Assembly (NCBI GenBank): GCA_017347445.1
Contig: AP021856.1
Span: 3,046,613-3,110,612, forward strand
DNA length: 64,000 nt
Source of the DNA: Candidatus Brocadia pituitae
Lineage (GTDB): Bacteria; Planctomycetota; Brocadiia; Brocadiales; Brocadiaceae
Direction of reading: 5' to 3'
Below are positions 7,813 to 16,373 of the stretch, piece by piece. The notes beneath the pieces were generated by a model. The model did not search any database, had not been told where the DNA came from, and saw nothing but the letters and a program-made list of their open reading frames with translations. The position numbers and the translations under genes are program-made. Position 1 is the first letter of the stretch. Each line of letters begins with the position of its first letter.

Positions 7813-9455
7813 AAGACTTTTGCAAAATAGCTTTTGTTGGTGAGGGATGAATGAGTGCAGGCCGGTTGAGCAGGGAATTGTCTGGCCAGGAATGGATTTG
7901 GTGGGTTGTTGGGGAGGGAAAAGTCAAAAAGAACTGGGACTAAGGAAAATGTGGGCGTACCGATTCTGTGGCAGTGCTTTGAAAGGTGAGTTTTACGATA
8001 CTTTAAGCGCTTTGCTTGAGAAGAGGCCGTTGTGAGAATGTTCTAAAACACCTGATTTTGTCAGGTTGTTTGAGAAGGAGAGCCGCAGCCGAGGCAACAA
8101 GGCTCATCGATAAATGGGCAATAGCCATCTGGTTTTGAACAATCTGTAGTTTGTAATGGGTGGTTTGTTCAGCCTCCCGGTCACCAAGACGGCTGAAATA
8201 CTGTTCAACCGCAATGCGGAGCTTATGAGTTTCTTTGAAAAAGTCTGTGTCTCGTGGTACCTGAGAGCGTGCATCATGGGTAATGTCGAGATATTGTGTG
8301 CAGCCGTAGGCCTTGCCTTGAGTCAAGCGGGGATGTTGAATGAGACAACCCTTGGGGTAGTTCGCAGCGACCTTGCTGTCGGCCTTGAGCGGGCATCGGA
8401 ATTTGAGGCGGGTTCGTGGCCCTTCAGTCCATGAACCAGAGGATTTCATCTCCAGCCCGGCATCGCACAAAGGGCATCCATGATGCCCAAGGGTTTTGTC
8501 TGGTTGCCGGTTCCTGGGATTCAGGGGTATGAAGGCCTGGCTTTTCATGGTATTGACGATGAGGTTATAGAGCTCCCGGACATCATAGGCGGCATCAGCG
8601 ATAAAGAGGGCTCCTTTTTTGAATTTGAAAAGCCGTTTGAGTTTTTTGATAAGCTGCACAGCAACCTGGGCGTCGGTGGAGTTGTTTGGCAGGGTTTTCG
8701 TGACGAGCGGGACGCCTTCTTTCGACACAATGACATGAGTACGGTAGCCCCAAAAGAAGATAAAGTTGTCTTTTTTCCCCTGAACTTCCTGATAGGAATA
8801 GTAACCGAGCGTGGCTTGATGATTTCGTTTTGGGCGTTTTTCCTTGTTATGAGTGTTGCGTTTGGGATTCTTGAAGTTGTTTTCTCTGGTGGCGGCCATG
8901 ATGGGTTTTGAGTCTATCAGAAAGGTGTCAAGAGATACGACGCCTGCGGCAATGAGTTGGCGGTTGACTTCGGTGTGGATGTCCTCAAAGAGCGAGGTGG
9001 GTATCTCTTTAATGAATCGGTAAAACTGGCTTTCGTCAGGAAGTGCACCCATTTCGAAACCGCACCGATGAGTAAGTATCGGGTGAGAATCAAGAAATTC
9101 AATAAGCCGGGGAACGGATTTAATCTGTTCGATGTGTTTAATGATGAAAGCCTTGAGCATAGCATGTCGTGAATAGCCAGTACGCCCAACGCCATAGTTT
9201 TTATCGGGAAACTTTGAAAGAGAAAGAGACTGAAAGATCAGGTGATACTTACGGTAGAAGGCTGACATTTCAACGACGGCTTGCAGATTATAAAAAAGAG
9301 ACAACTGGAATTTTTGCATAGAATTTTCCCCCAATAATTGCTTTAAGTCATTTATTTACAAGAAGTTATATTATAGCAAGGCTGGAGGAAAAGACAAGAG
9401 AAAAATAAATATAAATTGCCTGTTAGTAAGAGGTTATGAATTTTGCAGAAGTCTT
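7813..9455. mobile_element. IS4-like insertion sequence with 16-17 bp terminal repeats and target duplication
   Basis: The terminal inverted repeats are AAGACTTTTGCAAAAT at the left and ATTTTGCAGAAGTCTT at the right (one mismatch). The 10-bp TCATATAGAA occurs directly outside both ends (7803-7812 and 9456-9465); because flank and end overlap in sequence the duplication could be read as 8-12 bp. A 10-12 bp duplication fits IS4-type elements. It interrupts the 5' region of the IS630 element. Confidence 0.8.
8003..9334 (-). CDS. DDE transposase of the nested IS4/IS5-like element
   Basis: A 443-aa DDE transposase; the real start is probably the ATG of MQKFQLSLF at 9319. Family features: an N-terminal domain (YSRHAMLKAFIIKHIEQIKSV), an LDTFLIDSKPIMAATRENN segment holding the first Asp (~residue 142), HVIVSKEGVPL, FIADAAYD with the second Asp (~residue 246), and an IAVEQYFSRLGDREAEQTTHYKL segment near 390 with the catalytic Glu and Y/R-rich region. 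It contains a Cys pair (CPLCDAGLE) around residue 305, typical of the insertion domain of this group. The frame is intact and the element ends are well preserved, so this insertion may be recent. Confidence 0.85.
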   Translation of the reverse strand: MGENSMQKFQLSLFYNLQAVVEMSAFYRKYHLIFQSLSLSKFPDKNYGVGRTGYSRHAMLKAFIIKHIEQIKSVPRLIEFLDSHPILTHRCGFEMGALPDESQFYRFIKEIPTSLFEDIHTEVNRQLIAAGVVSLDTFLIDSKPIMAATRENNFKNPKRNTHNKEKRPKRNHQATLGYYSYQEVQGKKDNFIFFWGYRTHVIVSKEGVPLVTKTLPNNSTDAQVAVQLIKKLKRLFKFKKGALFIADAAYDVRELYNLIVNTMKSQAFIPLNPRNRQPDKTLGHHGCPLCDAGLEMKSSGSWTEGPRTRLKFRCPLKADSKVAANYPKGCLIQHPRLTQGKAYGCTQYLDITHDARSQVPRDTDFFKETHKLRIAVEQYFSRLGDREAEQTTHYKLQIVQNQMAIAHLSMSLVASAAALLLKQPDKIRCFRTFSQRPLLKQSA

Positions 9456-9505
9456 TCATATAGAAATAAAAGGAGTCTACTATATTTAACTTATTTTTGC
9501 AAGTA

Positions 9506-10159
9506 TACACTAGTTCTAAAAAATATCCATACGCAATTGAAGAGATGACTTATTGGACCGACAAAGATAAAGAGTGGATATATTGGGAAGGATATTGGGG
9601 ACAACAGACAAAAAGCAAGATGAATGGAAGAGAAGATTTTGGACTCTCTGGTCCACAGAGTCCACCACACATAGATTACATAAATGAAGTTAAGGCAGGT
9701 AAAAAAAGCCAAGAAGGCCGTTGGCATAAACCACTTAAATGGGCAAATGCGCCACTTCCATCAGAATATTATGAGGTATGTAATTCAAAGAATAGTAAGG
9801 TTGTTGCAAATTATTTAGAAAGTAACTCAGGAAAGTATTCAGACTATTGTAATTGGACTAGTGATCTTCTTAGTTGCGATGACGTGTGCTCAAATCTCAG
9901 AATCATCTATTCAGAAGAAGATGTGGTATTTGATGTATTCTCGCTTGATGGAAAAGAGGTAGATTTGAAGATCAGCCGATATAAGAGAACAGGGGAGTTG
10001 TATGAAGTGGAATTTGAAGGACTGGAAATTCCCAAGAACGGCAAGGCGTCTTTCGCATTTTCTCCTGAACAAAATCCCAGTCTTGAAATAGAAATTGATC
10101 ACGACATGGATGGCCTCTTTGATAGTTACAGATTGCCAGATCATTTCGAGATCAAATAG
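9506..10159 (+). pseudogene. SBBP/Vps62-like protein, C-terminal fragment
   Basis: The 3' end of the gene that starts at 3548, cut off by the IS630 insertion; the native frame resumes at TAC-ACT-AGT (9506). The first 110 residues complete the Vps62-like domain (MTYWTDKDKEWIYWEGYWG, GPQSPPHI, RWHKPLKWAN). The remainder (NLRIIYSEEDVVFDVFSLDG ... EIDHDMDGLFDSYRLPDHFEIK) looks like a beta-rich C-terminal domain with an acidic D-x-D-x-D turn. There is no start signal of its own: the first Met lies inside the IS remnant. Removed of all inserts, the gene would be 1213 codons. Confidence 0.75.
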
Positions 10160-10676
10160 ACAATGAAAATTCTATTATTTTCACTTTCTAAAAAAGGCAA
10201 AGAGTACCCCGACAATCGCCAGAACTGTCCAAAGATGAATAGGAACATCCATATTAAAAGATTCTTCGGCCTATCGGCCTCAGAATGACATGTATACACT
10301 GTCATTCTGGATGAAGCGAAGCGGCATGAAGAATCTATACAGATTTTACCAAATATGCATTTCAAAAAGCTAAAGTAGTACAAAATTATACCAGCGTTAC
10401 GCTGACGCTTTCGGCAACTGACAATGTCGCCGTAAGCTCAAACGAACGCTCAGCAAGGTAGTATTTCGGATGCATGGTGGATAATTTGTACGATGTGGGG
10501 TGAATGAAATGGATGGAACGATTTTGACATTGGACAGATTCTTGCAGAATCGGTTGATGTTGGGCTTTGCTTACGCTCTACCCAACTTTATATCCAGCTA
10601 ACCCTACCTTCGCAATTCGAGGGGTAGGCAAACCGCTAAGCCAGTAAATTCAAGGGGTCATGCAAAAAGGTCGGCA
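10160..10676. other. intergenic, repeat-rich; possible surface-protein remnant
   Basis: It contains a nested inverted repeat (10259-10336: AGATTCTTC ... GAAGAATCT outside, CAGAATGACA/TGTCATTCTG inside). A short stretch at about 10388-10440 reads TSVTLTLSATDNVAVSSNER, like the Ig/HYR-type domains of surface proteins. Then come GC-rich short repeats up to the IS1634-type element. No intact gene. Confidence 0.45.
10259..10336. repeat. 78-bp nested inverted repeat
   Basis: The outer arms AGATTCTTC/GAAGAATCT and inner arms CAGAATGACA/TGTCATTCTG would form a long hairpin. It has the look of a small non-autonomous dispersed repeat; no second copy is in the window. Confidence 0.6.
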
Positions 10677-12538
10677 CTACAGCCCGATCTGACCTGATGC
10701 ATAAATCCTGGGTGGTGGTTGTTCAGGAAGCGATAACCCCAATTGTGCCAAAAGGAGCGAAACGTCCTTTTCTGGCTGGGTATAGCGGCTCATGACAATG
10801 TGACGGCCATCCGTTGTCGGTAAATGAACATCAATCATTTGCATGGTCGATAGTTTTTCCAAAATTGCTTCAGCCGTCAGCCCTGCGGCTCGCCCCCGGG
10901 CAAGATTTCGCAATGTCGTGTGAAGACAAAAAGCCAAAAAGGAAACAAAAATATGGGCTTCAATTCTCTTTTCCAATTGGTGCCAGATGGGACGGATGGA
11001 AAGCGATCCCTTCAAATCCTTAAATGCCTGTTCTATACGGGTCAAAAGCAGATACGATTCCCAGACGGTTTCAGGTGAAGCGGCCTGCATATTGGAACGA
11101 AGCAGATAGCGTCCCTCACGCAGCAACGTTCGCCGCAGGCGTTCACGATCCAGACTGAAATGAAACGTGTGCTCATTCACCGGTTCTTGCGGATTTGGCA
11201 GAGAGATGCGAACCAGCCCAAAGTCTCGCCCGGCTTCTTTCTTTAACGCCCCAATATGCATCAGCAGATCATCTCGAGTGATGTGCTTTCGATTGCGAAG
11301 TTCGTGCAGGCTTCTCCACAAACGCTTGAGTCTACGGCGACGCATGGAACGTTCCTTGGCTACCCGGTCATGGCTTTCCACATAAACATAAAACTCCGAC
11401 TCTTGCCGAAGTATTTTCACGCGGACGCTCTCACGCGCCTGTATCCAGGGCTGTTCGAGCAATGGTTTTTCAACACGGCTCAAATGTCCCTTGGGAGTGC
11501 CAACCAAATAATCAATCCCTCGCTCACGCATCTTTTCCAACATCTCCTCCGTTGGAATACCCCGATCCATCAGCCAGGTGCGCCGAAATTTCCCATACTG
11601 CTTTTCAATCCGATCCAGAAACTCCTCCAATGTTGCAGTATCTCTTGTATTCCCAGGATATACTTCGTAGGCCACGGGAAATCCTTCCGGTGTCAACACC
11701 AATGCCACTACCACTTGAACACAATCCGAACGTTTGTCCCGGCTATATCCAAAACGTTTTTTACTATCCGATCCCGCCGGTGGTGGGTCGCTTTCAAAAT
11801 ACGTGCTCGTCAAATCATACAGCAGCACATCATACTTCGCTCCAAACAGCTTGCCCCATTGCCCTTTTAAAAACCCAAACAGTTCGTCTCGATGCTCAAG
11901 CAGCAAATCCAAACAACGATACGGCTTATCCTTCGGTGCCAGCGAATAATCTTCCCCCAGCAGATCTCCCATTGCGCTCCGTAAATACCACTCCCGGTGA
12001 AAACGAAATTCGCTTCCCGGATCGATCAGCCGATAACAGACAAGCGCCTTCAGCATATTCAGCCAGCTTGTCCCTTTGCGGCTTGACAGCAAACGCTCCC
12101 TCCAAAAGATGTCCAGTTCCAGAAGATTCCACACATACAACCCCAACCAGCATGCTCCCCACTGCCGGGGACGGCACAATGCTATTTTGTCCAGCTGCAC
12201 CCGGATGGCCTCACAGGCCAGCATCGGCAATTCTTTCCGGTCGGCAGGAAACAATGCCAGCTGTTTTCCCTTGGGCTTTTCACCCCACAGTGCCTCTATC
12301 GTTCGAACCCATCCTGCCCGCTGGTTATCATTGAGCTCCCCCAAATAGAGAACTTGTCGCTGCACCACCCTTTGACCGCTGACCCGGCGGTTCTCTACCA
12401 CACTCCAATACCGGTGGGTTTTCCCATCTTTCGTCCGTGATTTTGCCCTGAGAAACATGCAAGCATTTTCGCAGTTTCCCCCTCATGCGTCAATGGGCTA
12501 GGTCGGCACTACAAGCCCTTTTGAAAATTTACCCCTTA
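10650..12538. mobile_element. IS1634-type insertion sequence (approximate ends)
   Basis: Outer ends AAGGGGT...CAAAA (left, ~10652) and its inverted counterpart (right, ~12537) are weak inverted repeats. In addition AGGTCGGCACTAC occurs as a direct repeat at 10668-10680 and 12500-12512, on both sides of the transposase. Boundaries are approximate. Confidence 0.55.
10677..12458 (-). CDS. IS1634-family (IS4-like) DDE transposase
   Basis: A 593-aa transposase. The N-terminus MFLRAKSRTKDGKTHRYWSV and VVQRQVLYLGELND are characteristic of the IS1634 group. The catalytic core shows YDVLLYDLTSTYFE (first Asp), LTPEGFPVAYEVYPGNTRDT, TWLMDRGIPTEEML (second Asp) and YLLLTRIEQAFKDLKGSLSIRPI (Glu, the YREK-type motif). 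Length and reading frame look complete. No ribosome binding site is evident. The stop codon lies inside one copy of the flanking direct repeat. The GC content is clearly higher than that of the neighbouring surface-protein fragments, a sign of foreign origin. Confidence 0.9.
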   Translation of the reverse strand: MFLRAKSRTKDGKTHRYWSVVENRRVSGQRVVQRQVLYLGELNDNQRAGWVRTIEALWGEKPKGKQLALFPADRKELPMLACEAIRVQLDKIALCRPRQWGACWLGLYVWNLLELDIFWRERLLSSRKGTSWLNMLKALVCYRLIDPGSEFRFHREWYLRSAMGDLLGEDYSLAPKDKPYRCLDLLLEHRDELFGFLKGQWGKLFGAKYDVLLYDLTSTYFESDPPPAGSDSKKRFGYSRDKRSDCVQVVVALVLTPEGFPVAYEVYPGNTRDTATLEEFLDRIEKQYGKFRRTWLMDRGIPTEEMLEKMRERGIDYLVGTPKGHLSRVEKPLLEQPWIQARESVRVKILRQESEFYVYVESHDRVAKERSMRRRRLKRLWRSLHELRNRKHITRDDLLMHIGALKKEAGRDFGLVRISLPNPQEPVNEHTFHFSLDRERLRRTLLREGRYLLRSNMQAASPETVWESYLLLTRIEQAFKDLKGSLSIRPIWHQLEKRIEAHIFVSFLAFCLHTTLRNLARGRAAGLTAEAILEKLSTMQMIDVHLPTTDGRHIVMSRYTQPEKDVSLLLAQLGLSLPEQPPPRIYASGQIGL

Positions 12539-12707
12539 AAAATCAACGGTCTCACGGCGATACCTGCCAAAAAATAACCGTTTTTGAGCGCGAATTGCGA
12601 AAGTCGGGCTAACACGGTTTACAAAAACCGGGAATGCATCCCGCCCGGCGATACCTTTTTCAAAGACAAGATTGTTGCCAATATCTAAGGAAAGTCCTGC
12701 ATGCATA

Positions 12708-13475
12708 CTATATGAGGCATTCTGCTGCGGCTATGGCAACTTTTATCACATTTTCCTCACCAGCCTTAAGCAACTCTTTTGTTATCTTTCCCGTGCCTGC
12801 CCTGTTTACCACGCCTGTTACGCAACCGCCTCTGAGTCCCATGGAAGCGGCAAGGGTCAGGACGGTTGACGATTCCATCTCGTAGTTCAGCACATGGAGC
12901 TTTTGCCATTCCTTCGTCGCCCCCTGAAATCTCCTCAGTACATATTTTGAAAATGAATCGTATCGCTCCTCACCCGGATAAAAGGTATCGGAAGAAGCCG
13001 TCACTCCCACATGGTACCGCGTCCTGGTATTCCTCGCCCCCTCAACAAGGGCATTCAGTATCTCATAATGAGCAACTGCAGGATATTCGATTGGCGCGTA
13101 GTGGGTGGATGCCCCGTCAAGCCGTACAGAGCCGGAGGTGATAATAACGTCGCCGATCTCAATAAACTCCTGGATGGCCCCGGTTGTCCCCACCCGGATG
13201 AACGTGTTGATGCCCAGTTGTGCCAACTCATCAATGGCTATTGATGCAGAGGGGCCTCCGATGCCGGTGGAGGTAACCAGGAGAGGCCGTCCCCTGATCT
13301 CCGCCAGATAGGTGCAAAACTCCCTTTTCCAGGCCAATTTTTTATTCCCCGTCCCATAAATCCCTGAAATGGTTTCTGCAATAATTTGGGACCGGAAAGG
13401 GTCTCCTGGCAACAGTGCAATCTTTGCGCCCTGTATCTTTTCGCTATCAAGGTCTAAGTGATATACGGTGTCCAT
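12708..13475 (-). CDS. udp: uridine phosphorylase-type nucleoside phosphorylase
   Basis: A 255-aa enzyme of the PNP/UDP family that splits uridine (or a related nucleoside) with phosphate to base and ribose-1-phosphate, in pyrimidine salvage. Motifs: the phosphate-binding ALLPGDPFRSQ near the N-terminus, VTSTGIGGPSASIAIDEL (~residues 67-84), IRVGTTGAIQ, and VLNYEMESS (~residue 197) with the nucleoside-binding Glu-Met-Glu. An in-frame GTG sits one codon before the ATG, and neither has a clear ribosome binding site. It stands alone between the IS1634-type element and the divergent nuo operon. Uridine versus purine specificity is judged from overall resemblance only. Confidence 0.85.
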   Translation of the reverse strand: MDTVYHLDLDSEKIQGAKIALLPGDPFRSQIIAETISGIYGTGNKKLAWKREFCTYLAEIRGRPLLVTSTGIGGPSASIAIDELAQLGINTFIRVGTTGAIQEFIEIGDVIITSGSVRLDGASTHYAPIEYPAVAHYEILNALVEGARNTRTRYHVGVTASSDTFYPGEERYDSFSKYVLRRFQGATKEWQKLHVLNYEMESSTVLTLAASMGLRGGCVTGVVNRAGTGKITKELLKAGEENVIKVAIAAAECLI

Positions 13476-13836
13476 CACTTATTTATATAACAACTGCACT
13501 ACCATGTCAATTCCATTATAGAGAAGGATCTATAATTTACTATCAAAAAAAATGTGAATTTCCATAACAATTTAGTGGAGGGGCGAAGCATTTGCCATAA
13601 TTGGCATAAATGTGTTCATACTCAAACCAGCAAATGCTTCGCCCCTCCACAGCAAGGCAAACGTCGCTATTGTTGGAATTTTCAAAAAGCTAAATTGTTA
13701 CGATTTTTCATGAATAGCAGGGTGGATCTCTATTAAGTTTCCAAGTCACTTGGGGTGAACTTATTGAATTTATCTTTTTGTTATCATGCAAAGGATTATC
13801 TTGTGTAAATCTCTTTGACTTTTTAATAAATATCTC
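13476..13836. other. intergenic region with MITE copy and nuo promoter
   Basis: Divergent spacer between udp and nuoA. It holds a MITE-like element (13564-13701) and the nuo promoter (13815-13842). Nothing else was recognised. Confidence 0.6.
13564..13701. repeat. MITE-like element, module A
   Basis: The ends AACAATTTAG (left) and CAAAAAGCTAAATTGTTAC (right) are inverted. Inside is a hairpin of GGGGCGAAGCATTTGC and its complement GCAAATGCTTCGCCCC (13580-13648). Related copies at 56251-56399 and 58119-58259 have similar ends and the same core. Confidence 0.7.
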
Positions 13837-13842
13837 TATAAT
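13815..13842 (+). promoter_or_regulatory. sigma70-like promoter of the nuo operon
   Basis: TTGACT (13815-13820), 16-bp spacer, TATAAT (13837-13842). The expected transcription start (~13849) is only about 3 bases before the nuoA ATG at 13852, and no ribosome binding site exists, so a leaderless mRNA is predicted. Confidence 0.75.
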
Positions 13843-13851
13843 CGCATAGTA

Positions 13852-14205
13852 ATGATACACTATTTACCTATACTAATTTTATTTATTGTTGCTGTGGGAT
13901 TTGCTGTAACCAATATAGGGCTTTCGGCAGTTTTAGGAAGGCAGAAACCCACCGCAGAAAAACTCTCTCCTTACGAATGCGGCATTGATCCGGTAGGTTC
14001 AGCACGTGAGCGTTTTTCAGTAAAATTTTATCTCATTGCCATGCTGTTTGTTATTTTTGATATTGAAGTGGTCTTTCTTTATCCCTGGGCAGTGGCATTT
14101 AAGTCGCTCAAGCTCTTTGGTTTTATTGAAATGCTCATTTTTCTGGGTATACTGCTGGTCTGCTATTTTTATCTCTGGAAAAAAGGGGGGCTGGAATGGG
14201 ATTAG
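13852..14205 (+). CDS. nuoA: NADH-quinone oxidoreductase subunit A
   Basis: A 117-aa membrane subunit of complex I with three hydrophobic helices (residues ~5-25, 60-80, 88-108). The family signature is [36 protein letters not shown] (residues ~42-77, with the conserved Cys loop and the [11 protein letters not shown] motif), here quoted in parts: [26 protein letters not shown]. NuoA lies at the junction of the membrane and peripheral arms near the quinone site. It is the first gene of the nuo operon and overlaps nuoB by 10 bases. The start codon follows the promoter so closely that translation may begin on a leaderless transcript. Confidence 0.95.
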   Translation: MIHYLPILILFIVAVGFAVTNIGLSAVLGRQKPTAEKLSPYECGIDPVGSARERFSVKFYLIAMLFVIFDIEVVFLYPWAVAFKSLKLFGFIEMLIFLGILLVCYFYLWKKGGLEWD

Positions 14206-14663
14206 AAAGCCACCTCGGTGACAACATTCTCACAACGACTTTGACCGCCATGGTGAACTGGGCGCGCGCATCTTCTCTCTGGCCAATGCCATTCGGGCTG
14301 GCCTGTTGTGCCATAGAAATGATGGCGGTGGTTGCACCCCGCTACGATCTTGCGCGGTTTGGCGCAGAGGTCTTCAGGTTTTCACCGCGACAGTCAGATC
14401 TGATGATCGTCGCTGGCACGCTTACCTACAAGATGGCCTCCGTGGCGAGAAAAATTTACGACCAGATGCCGGAGCCGAAGTGGGTGATTGCCATGGGCGC
14501 CTGTGCAATCTCCGGTGGCGTATACAATACCTACAGCGTCGTTCAGGGGCTGGATCAAGTCGTACCCGTGGATGTATACCTTCCCGGATGTCCGCCCAGA
14601 CCGGAGGCACTGATCCACGCTATTATGGAAATACAAAAAAAGATTAAAAAGGAAACGTTGTGA
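14196..14663 (+). CDS. nuoB: NADH-quinone oxidoreductase subunit B
   Basis: A 155-aa subunit carrying the N2 [4Fe-4S] cluster, the last iron-sulfur centre before quinone. Ligands are seen in [10 protein letters not shown] (two adjacent Cys, ~residues 36-37), MGACAISGG (Cys ~101) and [11 protein letters not shown] (Cys ~131). The Arg/Asp-rich [19 protein letters not shown] segment is conserved near the quinone channel. The start overlaps nuoA, implying translational coupling, and nuoC follows after 6 bases. Fully intact and of normal length. Confidence 0.96.
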   Translation: MGLESHLGDNILTTTLTAMVNWARASSLWPMPFGLACCAIEMMAVVAPRYDLARFGAEVFRFSPRQSDLMIVAGTLTYKMASVARKIYDQMPEPKWVIAMGACAISGGVYNTYSVVQGLDQVVPVDVYLPGCPPRPEALIHAIMEIQKKIKKETL

Positions 14664-14669
14664 CTGCTT

Positions 14670-15170
14670 ATGAAGAATGAAGACCTGGCCGCATTGATAA
14701 AAACAAGGTTTCCTGAGGCGATTGTGGGCGCAAATATCTTCCGGAATGAATTAACCCTTACGGTACAAAAGGACACTCTTGCTGAAGTTGCCCGATTCCT
14801 GAAAGAAAACGAAGACCTTGATTTTGATTTTCTATCGGACCTGTGTGGAGTTGACCGGGCTGAAACCGACGACGTTTTTGAGGTAGTATACCACCTCTAT
14901 TCTCTCTCAAAAAATCACCGTTTGCGTCTCAAGGCGCCGGTTCCATCAGACGCTCCAAGCCTGCCAACGGTAACCGGTGTGTGGAAAACGGCAAATTGGC
15001 ACGAAAGAGAAACCTACGACATGTTTGGCATCACGTTTCATGGACATCCCGACCTGAGAAAGATACTCACCCCTGATGACTTTGAAGGACATCCATTACG
15101 GAAAGATTATCCTCTGGACGGACGGCAACCGGCAACACTCCGGGATAGTTATCGAAAGGGTGGAGAGTGA
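14670..15170 (+). CDS. nuoC: NADH-quinone oxidoreductase subunit C
   Basis: A 166-aa peripheral-arm subunit (30-kDa subunit family) that braces NuoD and NuoB. The family signature is complete: FEVVYHLYS, LRLKAPVP, PTVTGVWKTANWHERETYDMFG and GHPDLRKILTPDDFEGHPLRKDYPL, here near residues 75-150. It is a separate gene, not fused to NuoD. Its TGA stop overlaps the GTG start of nuoD (GTGA). The operon context is uninterrupted. Confidence 0.95.
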   Translation: MKNEDLAALIKTRFPEAIVGANIFRNELTLTVQKDTLAEVARFLKENEDLDFDFLSDLCGVDRAETDDVFEVVYHLYSLSKNHRLRLKAPVPSDAPSLPTVTGVWKTANWHERETYDMFGITFHGHPDLRKILTPDDFEGHPLRKDYPLDGRQPATLRDSYRKGGE

Positions 15171-16360
15171 CCGTGACCTCAGCAGCAACAACAACGACCC
15201 AGCTGATGACGATCAATATGGGCCCGCAGCACCCCAGCACACACGGTGTTTTAAGACTTTTGCTGGAACTGGACGGAGAGGTGATTGTCAAGGCAGTTCC
15301 TCATGTGGGATTCCTCCACCGGGGTGTAGAAAAACTCGCTGAATACAGAACCTATCATCAGTGTATCCCCCTCACCGATCGGCTGGATTACGTAGCCCCT
15401 TTCTCAAACAATCTGGCATACGCCCTTACAGTTGAAAAACTGCTTGGCATTGAAGCCCCGGAAAGGGCACAACATATCCGTGTGCTTCTTTGCGAACTCA
15501 CGAGAATTGCCTCCCACCTGTTGTGGCTTGCAACCCATGCGCTTGACATTGGCGCGATGACCGTATTCTTCTATTGTTTCAGAGAGCGGGAGGCGATCTA
15601 TGATATCTTTGAGCTGGTTGCAGGGGCGCGGATGCATACTTCTTATATCCGGGTGGGCGGCGTGTCACGCGAATTGCCCGGAGGGTTTACTGAAAAAGTC
15701 CATAAATTCGTCATGGAATTTCCCGCCCGGCTCAACGAATACGAGACGCTTCTGACGGAAAATCCCATATGGAAAAAACGTACGGTTGGCGTGGGCATTA
15801 TTTCAGCCGAAGACGCCATTGATTACGGACTCAGCGGGCCGAGCTTGCGCGGATCGGGAGTCAACTGGGATATCAGAAAGGCAGAACCCTATTCCCAGTA
15901 TGACAAATACCATTTTACCGTCCCTTTGGGTAAGAATGGCGATGTGTACGACCGGTACCGTATCCGAATCGAAGAGATGCATCAGAGCAACAGGATCGTT
16001 CATCAGGCGCTCAACATCCTCCCCAAGGGAGATTGTCTGGCACGGATACCAAACGTTACCCTGCCCCCGAAAGAGGACGTTGAAACAAATATGGAGGCGA
16101 TGATCACTCATTTTAAACTGATTACGGACGGTATCCATCCACCAAAGGGAGAGGTTTACGCCAGCATTGAGGCGCCGAAAGGTGAGTTGGGTTTTTATCT
16201 GGTAAGCGATGGCTCCAGTCATCCTTACCGTCTCAAGATACGGCCGCCTTCGTTTGTTAATCTCGAGGCATTACCCAAGATGGTAGAGGGTCGCCTGCTT
16301 CCCGACGTTGTTGCGACGATTGGAAGCCTTGATATCGTCTTAGGAGAAATTGATCGTTAA
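15167..16360 (+). CDS. nuoD: NADH-quinone oxidoreductase subunit D
   Basis: A 397-aa 49-kDa-type subunit forming the quinone pocket with NuoB; it is the homologue of the [NiFe] hydrogenase large subunit without metal ligands. Motifs: MGPQHPSTHGVLRLLLELDGE (quinone-binding His-containing loop, residues ~18-38), HVGFLHRGVEKLAE, and the C-terminal DVVATIGSLDIVLGEIDR ending. The GTG at 15167 overlaps the nuoC stop; a second GTG two codons on is possible. The hydrogenase Cys pairs are absent, as expected. Intact. Confidence 0.96.
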   Translation: MTVTSAATTTTQLMTINMGPQHPSTHGVLRLLLELDGEVIVKAVPHVGFLHRGVEKLAEYRTYHQCIPLTDRLDYVAPFSNNLAYALTVEKLLGIEAPERAQHIRVLLCELTRIASHLLWLATHALDIGAMTVFFYCFREREAIYDIFELVAGARMHTSYIRVGGVSRELPGGFTEKVHKFVMEFPARLNEYETLLTENPIWKKRTVGVGIISAEDAIDYGLSGPSLRGSGVNWDIRKAEPYSQYDKYHFTVPLGKNGDVYDRYRIRIEEMHQSNRIVHQALNILPKGDCLARIPNVTLPPKEDVETNMEAMITHFKLITDGIHPPKGEVYASIEAPKGELGFYLVSDGSSHPYRLKIRPPSFVNLEALPKMVEGRLLPDVVATIGSLDIVLGEIDR

Positions 16361-16373
16361 CACACGATTTACC

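Larger units (their letters stand above)
6720..9505. mobile_element. IS630-type insertion sequence carrying a nested IS4-like element
   Basis: The element is inserted at a TA dinucleotide (6718-6719 and 9506-9507), the IS630/Tc1 target. Its ends share TTGCAWAAAT...ATATAGTA-like inverted sequence. Taking out 6720-9507 joins GCT-TA to C-ACT-AGT and restores the host reading frame (..IQSSA-YTSSKK..). The IS4-like unit at 7813-9455 lies inside it, between the transposase ribosome binding site and the right end. Confidence 0.8.

Noticed and set aside
10620-10645. GGCAAACC at 10626 as a third riboswitch copy
   Set aside because: No GCAAAG partner or GNRA-capped stem follows; it belongs to the short GC-rich repeats near the IS1634 element.
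6717-12458. Open frames of 100-290 codons antisense to the transposase genes (for example 11462-12334 plus)
   Set aside because: They have no ribosome binding sites or family features and lie opposite clear transposase coding sequence.
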